Below are positions 10,088-18,504 of a stretch of 52,536 bases of DNA, piece by piece. Source of the stretch: a bacterium. Its GTDB lineage: Bacteria; Patescibacteriota; Microgenomatia; Daviesbacterales; UBA10151. The notes beneath the pieces were generated by a model that searched no databases, was not told where the DNA came from, and saw nothing but the letters and a program-made list of their open reading frames with translations. Position 1 is the first letter of the stretch. The number at the start of each line of letters is the position of its first letter. The position numbers and the translations under genes are program-made. The stretch covers positions 1-52,536 of the forward strand of contig JAJYNW010000005.1 in assembly GCA_021786105.1 (NCBI GenBank). Direction: 5' to 3'.

Positions 10088-13023
10088 AATAGGATACTAG
10101 CCCCTAAGGATGTAGCTATAAGTAAAAGTGGCGGTAAAGTTAGAAACCAGGGTAGAGAGAACGACGAAGCTTTTTGATAGTTTTTATTATTCGGAGAAAA
10201 TGGGGCAATTGAAGGAAATTCCTTAGCTGCTGTGGTTTGTAATCCTAATACTTGGTCAATCTCGGAAGCATCTTTAGGTGCTATTATTGCGGAGATTGTT
10301 GCCAATGAGGTTAGTGTTAGGGGTATTTGAGAGGTTATATCAGAATCATTGCTTGTATTATTGGAGGATGAGGATGCTACTGGAGTGGGTGTGGAAGTTG
10401 GGGTTGTTGTTGGGGTGGGGGTAGGAGAAACGATAGTGATAGTTATGGTTTGGGGATATTCCTGGTTCCCCAATAAATCACTGGAGAAAAATTGGATAGT
10501 GGTTGTCCCGGCAGCAGTAATATGAATAGGCTCGGTGTATGTTTGAACAGTTTGGCCGTTATCGAGACTATATTGTGTTGCGGAAACTCCTGAACCGCTA
10601 TCTGAAGAAGTAAGTGTAATAGTGACTTCGCCTGTATAAATATTAGAACTAGATTCTGTTCCGGAAATAGAATATGTAGTGGCAGGAGGAGTTAAGTCAG
10701 TTGCCGATGAACCGGATACTTCGCTAGTAGGAGGAATAGTTTCTGAACCATTGTTCAAAGGCAGGGATGTGTCAGAAGAAGGATCTAATGCCAAATCGAC
10801 AGTAGAGGTATTGTTTACGGGAACATTTTGATAGGTGGTTGTTTTGGTGATTTGATCACTTCTATAAGTGCGTTTTTTAATGTTAGTAGAAGTGCTTCTT
10901 GATGATTTAACTTTTACGGTAACTGCTCGGGAACTCTTTTTAATGAAAAAGTGTTTGCTGGTTCCTAATGTGTCGAAAAAAGTCCCTGGAATATTTGTTT
11001 CGACGTTGCCATTTGAGTCCATCCCTGTATGATTTCCATCGCTATCGTAAATATCTAAATCTGCATCCTGGTCAACTGAGATCTGCTCTCCCTCCAAAAC
11101 AATTTTCTCATCTTTGACTTCTATTGGGATGGAATCTCCTTCGGATAGTATAGCAGCTACAGTTTGCATAGCTGGCCCTGTTTTGGATACAAGATCCGAG
11201 TGATTTTGTTCCACATAGTAGAGTCTAGAGTTTCCTGAGTAATCAAGAATATCGCTTTTAAGTGAGGCACTATATGTAGGGACTGTACCATCACCGTTAA
11301 TATAAATTTCTTCATATTTTGGAAAAGTTTGTATTGGCCAATTTATCCACCAGCTTTCACGGATTTGGCCGATTGTCGGTTGGCTTGTACCAACAATTAA
11401 GTAAATGTTAATGCCATGATTTTGATTTAACATAGAGTCAAGAGAATTATGGAATTGATCAGCAATATTGATCAGGGATGAATTGTGCAAATTTTCTAAC
11501 AATGTTTTAGTTTGTGAATATGATAGATCTCCAATCGTGCCATTATTATCGATATCACGGCTATCGCTGAAAGGATATGGATAATTAATGTCCGAGTTAT
11601 TGTAAAAATTAAAGTACATAGAGGAAGGCAGTAGTTCATATAACCCCGTCATATTTTGAGCGTTATCTTTAGTTTCGCTTGGTGGAATACCTAAATGAAA
11701 TAAATGGTAATCATAGCCAAGCCAAGATCCGTATTGTAAAGTTCTTAATGCATCAACTGATCCTAAGTGGGGAACGCCCAACTCAATTAATTTATTAATC
11801 TTACTAGCTCTTCCCGAATCAGAAATATAATTTCTGGCAACTAGCCCACCCATGGAATGAGCAACGATGTTGGCTTTAGGCATTCCTGATTTTGTCTTGG
11901 CCTCTTCAACCAGGTTATCCAAATCTGAGGTTGTAGTCCTAACATCCTTTCTCCAGTCATAAGGAAAAACAAAAAAATTTGTTCCCTTTGTATACCCATT
12001 TTCCTGAAAGAATGAATCAATATCCGCATAGCCAAAAGATGTCAGATCACCTGTCAAAGACAAAGGTGCTTCAGATGTTTGCCCATCAGATTGTAATCTT
12101 AAAACATCAAAATAATCATCAGTTCCAGGCATCGCTGCCTCAGCTTCATTAACCCAAACTTTTTCATTGTTTGTATATGCGTGAGAAAAAATTCCTCCGT
12201 GTCCGTCATCTTTTGACCAGATAATATCTTGGGAGGCTTTAAATTCGGATCCGCCTATGCCTGGAATAAAAATTACCGGAAATCTGGTGGATGGTGTTGG
12301 GGTAGGTGTTGGTTCTGGGGTAGTATTAGATAGGACAAAATAGAGATCATCTTGAGACGTGGTCCAGACATTACAGCCTGAGGAAGGGGTGGGGTTGGTG
12401 TCTCCCCAGATATAGCTGGAGACATTACAAGTACCTGAATTATGGGAATAATCCCAGGGGTTACCGTTGGCATACCTTAAACCTCCGCCAGTAAATTTAT
12501 CCGTACCGCCATTTCTTCCTGGCCCATAGGCTGAAGCTGCAAATTTGATATTTTTCCCGCCGTATTGAGGCATGTTGGCGTTGCTGATTCTGATGATATA
12601 TCTGTGGCCGGAGATGAAATTATAGTTGTTGCAGGAGAAATCAATAATTACATCCTCATATCCGCTGGGAACATTCGAGGTTGAGAAACTAAGACCTCTG
12701 AGGCGGTCACTTGAACTGGCTCCGGAGGGAACACATCCAGTAATATAGGAGCTGCCGTTATCCTTATCATAGATTCTAGTGTTTTGGGCAGTGTAATCAA
12801 ACTGATTTGAGTTGCTGGCGGCGGTACTGACGCGAAAAGTAAAGGATGAAACTGTTCCGGATAGACTATTTCCTAGCTCTTGGATGACTTGCCAGTCACT
12901 AAGTTCATCGGAATAAACTTGGTTTTGGGAAGCAATATTTAAAGACATTACTTTTTGAGGACTTAAAAAGATACTCAAAAATAAAACCAATCCTAAAACT
13001 GTTACATAGGGTAGAAGTTTCAC
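10039..13023 (-). CDS. large secreted/surface alpha/beta hydrolase (LCAT/PGAP1-like lipase) with Ig-like region, Pro/Thr linker and C-terminal TM
   Basis: FPVIFIPGIGGSEF, FPYDWRKD, NIVAHSMGGLVARNYI (GxSxG-type AHSMGG), TPTPTTTPTSTPTP linker, C-terminal hydrophobic anchor. Confidence 0.8.
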   Translation of the reverse strand: MKLLPYVTVLGLVLFLSIFLSPQKVMSLNIASQNQVYSDELSDWQVIQELGNSLSGTVSSFTFRVSTAASNSNQFDYTAQNTRIYDKDNGSSYITGCVPSGASSSDRLRGLSFSTSNVPSGYEDVIIDFSCNNYNFISGHRYIIRISNANMPQYGGKNIKFAASAYGPGRNGGTDKFTGGGLRYANGNPWDYSHNSGTCNVSSYIWGDTNPTPSSGCNVWTTSQDDLYFVLSNTTPEPTPTPTPSTRFPVIFIPGIGGSEFKASQDIIWSKDDGHGGIFSHAYTNNEKVWVNEAEAAMPGTDDYFDVLRLQSDGQTSEAPLSLTGDLTSFGYADIDSFFQENGYTKGTNFFVFPYDWRKDVRTTTSDLDNLVEEAKTKSGMPKANIVAHSMGGLVARNYISDSGRASKINKLIELGVPHLGSVDALRTLQYGSWLGYDYHLFHLGIPPSETKDNAQNMTGLYELLPSSMYFNFYNNSDINYPYPFSDSRDIDNNGTIGDLSYSQTKTLLENLHNSSLINIADQFHNSLDSMLNQNHGINIYLIVGTSQPTIGQIRESWWINWPIQTFPKYEEIYINGDGTVPTYSASLKSDILDYSGNSRLYYVEQNHSDLVSKTGPAMQTVAAILSEGDSIPIEVKDEKIVLEGEQISVDQDADLDIYDSDGNHTGMDSNGNVETNIPGTFFDTLGTSKHFFIKKSSRAVTVKVKSSRSTSTNIKKRTYRSDQITKTTTYQNVPVNNTSTVDLALDPSSDTSLPLNNGSETIPPTSEVSGSSATDLTPPATTYSISGTESSSNIYTGEVTITLTSSDSGSGVSATQYSLDNGQTVQTYTEPIHITAAGTTTIQFFSSDLLGNQEYPQTITITIVSPTPTPTTTPTSTPTPVASSSSNNTSNDSDITSQIPLTLTSLATISAIIAPKDASEIDQVLGLQTTAAKEFPSIAPFSPNNKNYQKASSFSLPWFLTLPPLLLIATSLGASILFHFLKEGRLKNNPEKK

Positions 13024-13082
13024 AGCAAGTTAGACTTATAAATTCTATTTTCTTATCTTGTTATGGTGTTTGCAATGATGGC

Positions 13083-13250
13083 TTAGAGGTTGTTGCCGAG
13101 TTTGTATCCAAGGTAGATCCCGATGATGGATCCGATTCCGCTGGTAATAATGGAGATAGATGAAAGCATAGAGGCTCCAAAGAGGGTGGGGATATAACCT
13201 CCAATGACAGACCCGATAGTCATCCCTAAAAAGATAAATGTTTTAGTCAT
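13083..13250 (-). CDS. 55-aa small membrane protein
   Basis: ATG...TAA ORF absent from the supplied track: MTKTFIFLGMTIGSVIGGYIPTLFGASMLSSISIITSGIGSIIGIYLGYKLGNNL; two Gly-rich hydrophobic segments. Confidence 0.5.
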   Translation of the reverse strand: MTKTFIFLGMTIGSVIGGYIPTLFGASMLSSISIITSGIGSIIGIYLGYKLGNNL

Positions 13251-13274
13251 TAAAATAATTGTAACAGACTAAGG

Positions 13275-13670
13275 TTATTCAGGATTCTTGTCTATTCCTG
13301 TTTTTCTCCAATAGAATGCCCAACCTATATATTCAACGTCCCGTCTTGGCCTTCCTAAATGCTCACTTAATTCACTGACTACTGCGAGTACTTCTTCTGT
13401 ATTTGCGCCTGCTGCTCTTAAAAAATAAGCGCCATCCCCCGGAAATAAACTTTCCCAGGTAATTCTGATGGGCATGTCTTTGCTTCCCAAAGTCACCACC
13501 TGATCCTCATCTGATTTTCCATTTTCAAACACGATATCGTCGATCTCAGTGTCCTCGATTTTTCTAAGGCCTCTGATTCTTTCAAGAAGGGATAAGCCAG
13601 AAGATGGAGTTGTAGTTTGAGGTGTGGTTACTGCGGTTTCTACCCGGTCTCTTTCCTGGACACTTGCCAT
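13275..13670 (-). CDS. hypothetical protein
   Basis: ORF with internal ATG at 13670 (MASVQERDRV...); no recognised motif. Confidence 0.45.
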   Translation of the reverse strand: MASVQERDRVETAVTTPQTTTPSSGLSLLERIRGLRKIEDTEIDDIVFENGKSDEDQVVTLGSKDMPIRITWESLFPGDGAYFLRAAGANTEEVLAVVSELSEHLGRPRRDVEYIGWAFYWRKTGIDKNPE

Positions 13671-13789
13671 ATTAAAAGGAGGATAGCAAACGCAATTTGG
13701 AAACACAAGAGGTACCTTGCCAAGTAATTTTCAGAGTGGTATAAAGCAATCGTCATTGATTTTGCAAAATTAAGGAGACGATTACTGTG

Positions 13790-13832
13790 TAACTATCGTG
13801 CACCCTGATTGCAAAATTGTGCACAATAGTTA
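13790..13832. promoter_or_regulatory. inverted repeat upstream of cyclophilin gene
   Basis: TAACTATcGTGCAC-N15-GTGCACaATAGTTA; 13 of 14 paired positions. Confidence 0.55.
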
Positions 13833-13845
13833 TAAACTTCGGAGC

Positions 13846-14553
13846 ATGGGGCAGAAGCATGTAATCGCACTTTTTATTATTCTTGCCCTTTTCGGTATTG
13901 GAACCACCGGTTTTGCTGCTTTAAAAGACAAGTTTAGTTCTGTGGCCGAACCTGTTTCTCCAACGCCTACTCCCGATAATCTTATGTTTAACAATAACCA
14001 ATCACAGCAAACAGGAAATGAAGAGAATATCCAAAATAATCCTGCTGCACAACCTAAAAAGCAAGTTAAGCAATATCCCGCATTTCCCGGGCCGCTTCCT
14101 GAAAATGAGATAACAAACAAAAAAGCAGTCATTCAAACTGATAAAGGTAATATTGAATTTGAAATTTATCCTGAGGCCACCAAAGCTGCCTCCAACTTTA
14201 TCTTTCTGGCCAAAGACGGTTTTTATGATGGGTTAACTTTTCACCGGGTTGTGCCGGGATTTGTAATCCAGGGCGGGGATCCTTTAGGAAACGGTACCGG
14301 GGGACCGGGCTATAAATTTGAAGATGAACCGGTTACTAAAAAATACGATAAAGGGATAGTGGCAATGGCCAATGCCGGGCCGAATACTAACGGTTCCCAA
14401 TTCTTTATTATGCTTGCTGATAACCCGACTCTCCCCCCCAAATACACAATTTTCGGGAAGGTTCTCTCTGGTCAGGATGTGGTGGACCAGATCGCTGTTG
14501 GGGATGTGATGCGGAAGGTTACAATTACTGACTTTGTTACAGCCGGACCATAA
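13846..14553 (+). CDS. peptidyl-prolyl cis-trans isomerase, cyclophilin type, membrane-anchored
   Basis: FHRVVPGFVIQGGDP, GSQFFIMLADNPTLPPKYTIFGKV; N-terminal TM starting MGQKHVIALF. Confidence 0.92.
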   Translation: MGQKHVIALFIILALFGIGTTGFAALKDKFSSVAEPVSPTPTPDNLMFNNNQSQQTGNEENIQNNPAAQPKKQVKQYPAFPGPLPENEITNKKAVIQTDKGNIEFEIYPEATKAASNFIFLAKDGFYDGLTFHRVVPGFVIQGGDPLGNGTGGPGYKFEDEPVTKKYDKGIVAMANAGPNTNGSQFFIMLADNPTLPPKYTIFGKVLSGQDVVDQIAVGDVMRKVTITDFVTAGP

Positions 14554-14555
14554 TT

Positions 14556-14571
14556 ACCCAACATATTGTGT
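14556..14571 (+). promoter_or_regulatory. candidate NrdR box
   Basis: ACCCAACATATTGTGT matches ACACWATATATWGTGT at 14/16; weaker copy CCCCAACAGGTTGTGT (11/16) at 14633-14648. Confidence 0.6.
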
Positions 14572-14656
14572 ATTGACAGAGATACAATACCATATGCTAA
14601 GTTATATATATTGGTAAGGTTAAAAAGGAGTTCCCCAACAGGTTGTGTAGTAAGAG

Positions 14657-15103
14657 ATGAAATGCCCGTTTTGTGAAAGCTCTATTAGTCGGGTAGTTGA
14701 TAAAAGGGCTGTTGATAGCTTGGGGGAGATTCGCCGCCGTAGACAGTGTTTAAAATGTTCGGGGCGGTTTACAACTTATGAGAGGTTGGCGAATTTGGAA
14801 CTGCTGGTTGTTAAAAAGGACGGGCACAAAGAAGCGTTTAACCGGGAGAAATTAAAGTCAGGGATTGTTAAAGCTTTAGAAAAAAGGCCGGGGATAGAGA
14901 AAGCAGATAATTTGGTAGGCAAGATTGAGAAAAGGTTCCGCCGAAAAGGAAGGAAAGAAGTGACTTCCAAAGCGATTGGACAGATGGTTTTGACGGAGTT
15001 AAAGAAACTGGATACTGTGGCATATTTGCGGTTTGCCAGTGTTTACCGGAGATTTGACGATCCGGAAGATTTTACCAAAGAGCTCAGCTCTTTAAGCAAT
15101 TAA
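14657..15103 (+). CDS. nrdR: transcriptional repressor NrdR
   Basis: MKCPFCESSISRVVDKR...IRRRRQCLKCSGRFTTYER zinc ribbon plus ATP-cone. Confidence 0.97.
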   Translation: MKCPFCESSISRVVDKRAVDSLGEIRRRRQCLKCSGRFTTYERLANLELLVVKKDGHKEAFNREKLKSGIVKALEKRPGIEKADNLVGKIEKRFRRKGRKEVTSKAIGQMVLTELKKLDTVAYLRFASVYRRFDDPEDFTKELSSLSN

Positions 15104-15106
15104 AAA

Positions 15107-17830
15107 ATGAAAACATCTACAAAAAAGACAAAAAGTATTAATTTCCAAGTTTCAGGTGTTACCTCAAGATCTGGGAAAACTTTAACTAATGGACATGCTA
15201 AAGGTATAGTCCTTTATAGCCGGGAACAAGCTTGGGAAGAGGGGAAAAATGTTCCTCCGGTTCCGGAAGATGTTATTGAACCTCAGCTTTCTGAAACCGC
15301 TTTATATATCGGTAAGACAAGATATGCCAAAAGGAATGATCTGAGTGAGCCGATTGAATCTGCCAAAGAGATGTTTTGGCGGGTAGCCTACAATATTGCT
15401 TGCGCTGACTTACAATTTGATCCGGACAAAAAACACCAACTTGAGCAGGCAAAAGAGTTTTATCAGGCAATGGCTTCCCAAAAATTTATTCCCAATACCC
15501 CAACAATGCTCAATGCCGGAAAACCGATGCAGCAACTTTCCGCCTGCTTTGTTTTGCCTGTTGAAGACAATATGAGATCTATTGCCCAGACTTTAGTGGA
15601 CATGGTGATGATCCATAAATCCGGTGGAGGAACAGGATTTTCATTTTCCAGACTAAGGCCTTATGGTGACACGATAGCTTCTTCGGGAGGGACTACTGTT
15701 GGCCCAACATCTTTCCTGCAGGCATATAACGATGTCACCTCCCAAGTGAAACAAGGAGGGGTGAGGCGGGGAGCTAATATGGGAATTCTGCATATCACCC
15801 ATCCGGATATCCTGCGTTTTGCGGTGATGAAGGTGGATGAGTTTTCCGTGACCAACTTTAATATTTCCGTTACCGTAACTGAAGATTGGATGGAGCAGGT
15901 TAAAAAAGACAGTAAGTTTGTAACAGAAGAACCTGATTGGGAGGAGATTATCGGAGAGATTAAGGAGGCCCAAGCGATCCGTGATGTGGATTTGAAGCTG
16001 AAAAAAGTGGAAGACGGAGTGATGAAGCTCTATGACCTGGTTCGGGCAAAAGAAGAAGATGAAGGTTATGAATTAATCAACCCGAGAAATGGGGAAGTAA
16101 CGGATCGCTTAAACGCCAGGAAAGTTTTCCTTCTGATTACCCAACTTGCCTGGCATTATGGTGACCCGGGGATGATTATCATTGACAGGATTAACAAGTC
16201 CAATGCTAACCCCACACCGGGTTTGGGGACTATCGAAGCCACTAACCCTTGCGGTGAGCAGCCGTTGCTCCCATATGATGCTTGTACGTTAGGGGCAGTA
16301 AACGTGGGGAAATTTGTCAAAGATAAGGAAGTTGATTGGGAAAACCTGGCAACTACAGTGAAGATGGCAGTGCACTTTTTGGACAATGTTTTGGATATGA
16401 ACAATTATCCTATCCAGGCGGTTAACGACATGACCAGAAACATCCGCCGGATTGGCTTGGGAATGATGGGATTTGCAGATATGCTGGTCCAGCTTGAGGT
16501 AGGTTACAACACTGAAGAAGGGTTGAAGGTGGCTGAGGAAGTGATGGACTTTATTAACAAAAACGCCAGAGAAGCAAGCATTGAGCTGGCTAAGATTCGT
16601 GGTACTTTCCTGGCTTGGCCGGGATCAATTTATGACTCCAAGAGTCCCTATTTCCGTGGGGACAGTGTAAAACTTCGAAACGGAGCGATTACTACCATTG
16701 CTCCAACCGGGACAACTTCAATGTTGGCTGACGCGTCTTCCGGGATTGAACCTTACTTTGGGCTCTCATATGCCAAAAATACTATCGAGGGGAAGAGATT
16801 GTTTACTACTAATCCATTTTTCCTCAAAGTGGCTCAGGAGGAAGGATTCTATTCTGAAGAACTGTTAGCCAAGATTGAGGCCAACCATGGTTCTGTCCAG
16901 GGGCTTCCGGAAGTGCCCGAAAAGTGGCAGCGGGTCTTTGCTGTAGCCCACGATATTACCCCGGAGTGGCATGTTAAGGTCCAGGCAGCTTTCCAAAAAC
17001 ATGTCGATAATGCAATCTCTAAAACTATTAACTTTGCTCATGGGGCAACGGTGGAGGATGTCCGGCAGGCCTATATGATGTCTTATGAAACAGGCTGTAA
17101 GGGAATTACCATTTACCGTGATGGGTCCCGGGAAAAGCAGATTCTGGAGACTAAAAAAGAATCCTCCTACTTTGATAAATTAAGCGGCAAAGATTCCGTG
17201 AAACAACAGGTCTCAATTTCTGAGGATGAGGTTCAGGGTGTGGAGGCTGTTACTTCCGATACGCTTTCCGGCAGACCGGCAATCTTGCGCGGAAGGACCT
17301 ACAAGATTAACACTCCGGTGGGCGAGGCTTTTGTGACGATTAACCGCGATACCAAGGATCAGCTCTTTGAGGTTTTTGTAACCATCGGTAAAGCCGGTAT
17401 GCATACTTCAGCAGATGCTGAAGCATTGGGAAGAATGATTTCCTTAGCTTTGAGGATATCCAAACCCAACTCCCAGACGATTGCTAAAAAGGTTGTTTCC
17501 CAACTTAAAGGTATTGGTGGGTCTTCCCAGATAGGTTTTGGCAAGGAAAGGGTGATGAGCTTGGCTGATGCGATTGCTAAGGCTTTGGCAGAGGAATTGG
17601 CTCAGCTTGAGGCAGCAAAAACCGAGGAACCTTCCGGAGAAATGATCCCTTTAAATCTGTCGCTTTCCAGCGAATCCGGTGAAACCCACGGGCATGTTCA
17701 GGAAACCTTGCTTGAGGATTCGCAAGCTGCAACTAAATTTGCTGATTTCTGTCCGGAGTGCGGGCAGGCAACGTTTACTTTTATTGAAGGGTGTAAGAAG
17801 TGCCAGTCTTGCGGATATAGCATGTGCTAA
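15107..17830 (+). CDS. nrdJ: adenosylcobalamin-dependent (class II) ribonucleoside-diphosphate reductase
   Basis: KFIPNTPTMLNAG, NPCGEQPLLPYDAC, APTGTTSMLA, C-terminal CPECGQ...CKKCQSCGYSMC. Confidence 0.95.
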   Translation: MKTSTKKTKSINFQVSGVTSRSGKTLTNGHAKGIVLYSREQAWEEGKNVPPVPEDVIEPQLSETALYIGKTRYAKRNDLSEPIESAKEMFWRVAYNIACADLQFDPDKKHQLEQAKEFYQAMASQKFIPNTPTMLNAGKPMQQLSACFVLPVEDNMRSIAQTLVDMVMIHKSGGGTGFSFSRLRPYGDTIASSGGTTVGPTSFLQAYNDVTSQVKQGGVRRGANMGILHITHPDILRFAVMKVDEFSVTNFNISVTVTEDWMEQVKKDSKFVTEEPDWEEIIGEIKEAQAIRDVDLKLKKVEDGVMKLYDLVRAKEEDEGYELINPRNGEVTDRLNARKVFLLITQLAWHYGDPGMIIIDRINKSNANPTPGLGTIEATNPCGEQPLLPYDACTLGAVNVGKFVKDKEVDWENLATTVKMAVHFLDNVLDMNNYPIQAVNDMTRNIRRIGLGMMGFADMLVQLEVGYNTEEGLKVAEEVMDFINKNAREASIELAKIRGTFLAWPGSIYDSKSPYFRGDSVKLRNGAITTIAPTGTTSMLADASSGIEPYFGLSYAKNTIEGKRLFTTNPFFLKVAQEEGFYSEELLAKIEANHGSVQGLPEVPEKWQRVFAVAHDITPEWHVKVQAAFQKHVDNAISKTINFAHGATVEDVRQAYMMSYETGCKGITIYRDGSREKQILETKKESSYFDKLSGKDSVKQQVSISEDEVQGVEAVTSDTLSGRPAILRGRTYKINTPVGEAFVTINRDTKDQLFEVFVTIGKAGMHTSADAEALGRMISLALRISKPNSQTIAKKVVSQLKGIGGSSQIGFGKERVMSLADAIAKALAEELAQLEAAKTEEPSGEMIPLNLSLSSESGETHGHVQETLLEDSQAATKFADFCPECGQATFTFIEGCKKCQSCGYSMC

Positions 17831-18426
17831 AAACTACTACAGTTCCCTTTACGATTTCTCACAGAAAAGTTGTGCCCAAGACGGTAAAATTGAACTCGAA
17901 ACCTGAAGGTTTGGTCATTGTTTATACAGGTGAAGGGAAAGGAAAAACAACTGCAGCTTTGGGATTGGCGCTCCGGGCGGCAGGATATAAAAAAAGGGTA
18001 TTAATTGTTCAATTCGGCAAGGCTTGGTTTTCCGGCGAGGTGCAGGGGGTAAAGAAACTCAAACCTTTTATCAGGTTAGTACAGGGAGGTCGTGGGTTTG
18101 TCGGTATCTTAGGTGACAAGCTTCCCGAAAAGGAACACAAAATGGCTGCCCAAAAAACATACGAGCTATTATATAAGGAAGTAATTTCAGGCAAATGGGA
18201 TATAGTTATAGCTGATGAAATTGTCGGGGCAGTCAGCTCCCAGCTGTTACCCCTTTCCCAAGGTTTAAGGTTAATCAAAGATAAGCCAAAAAATGTTGAC
18301 CTGGTGCTGACAGGGCATCATGCTCCCGAACAAATTATTGCCAAAGCAGATTTGGTGACTGAAATGGTAGCTGTGAAGCACCCTTTTGAAAAAGGTATCT
18401 TGGCTAAAGAAAGTATCGATTATTGA
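17824..18426 (+). CDS. cobO: cob(I)yrinic acid a,c-diamide adenosyltransferase (CobO/BtuR family)
   Basis: GLVIVYTGEGKGKTTAALGLALRAAGYKKRVLIVQFGK, VIADEIVGAV, LVLTGHHAP; overlaps nrdJ stop. Confidence 0.92.
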   Translation: MLKTTTVPFTISHRKVVPKTVKLNSKPEGLVIVYTGEGKGKTTAALGLALRAAGYKKRVLIVQFGKAWFSGEVQGVKKLKPFIRLVQGGRGFVGILGDKLPEKEHKMAAQKTYELLYKEVISGKWDIVIADEIVGAVSSQLLPLSQGLRLIKDKPKNVDLVLTGHHAPEQIIAKADLVTEMVAVKHPFEKGILAKESIDY

Positions 18427-18448
18427 GCAGTTGGGGGGTTGCCATAAT

Positions 18449-18475
18449 TTAGCACTCGTGGTAGACTACTGCTAA
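18449..18475 (+). promoter_or_regulatory. CIRCE-like HrcA operator upstream of lon
   Basis: TTAGCACTC-N9-TACTGCTAA versus consensus TTAGCACTC-N9-GAGTGCTAA: 16/18, exact spacing. Confidence 0.78.
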
Positions 18476-18504
18476 GAGCTAATGAGAGAGGATCTAAACA
18501 ATTA

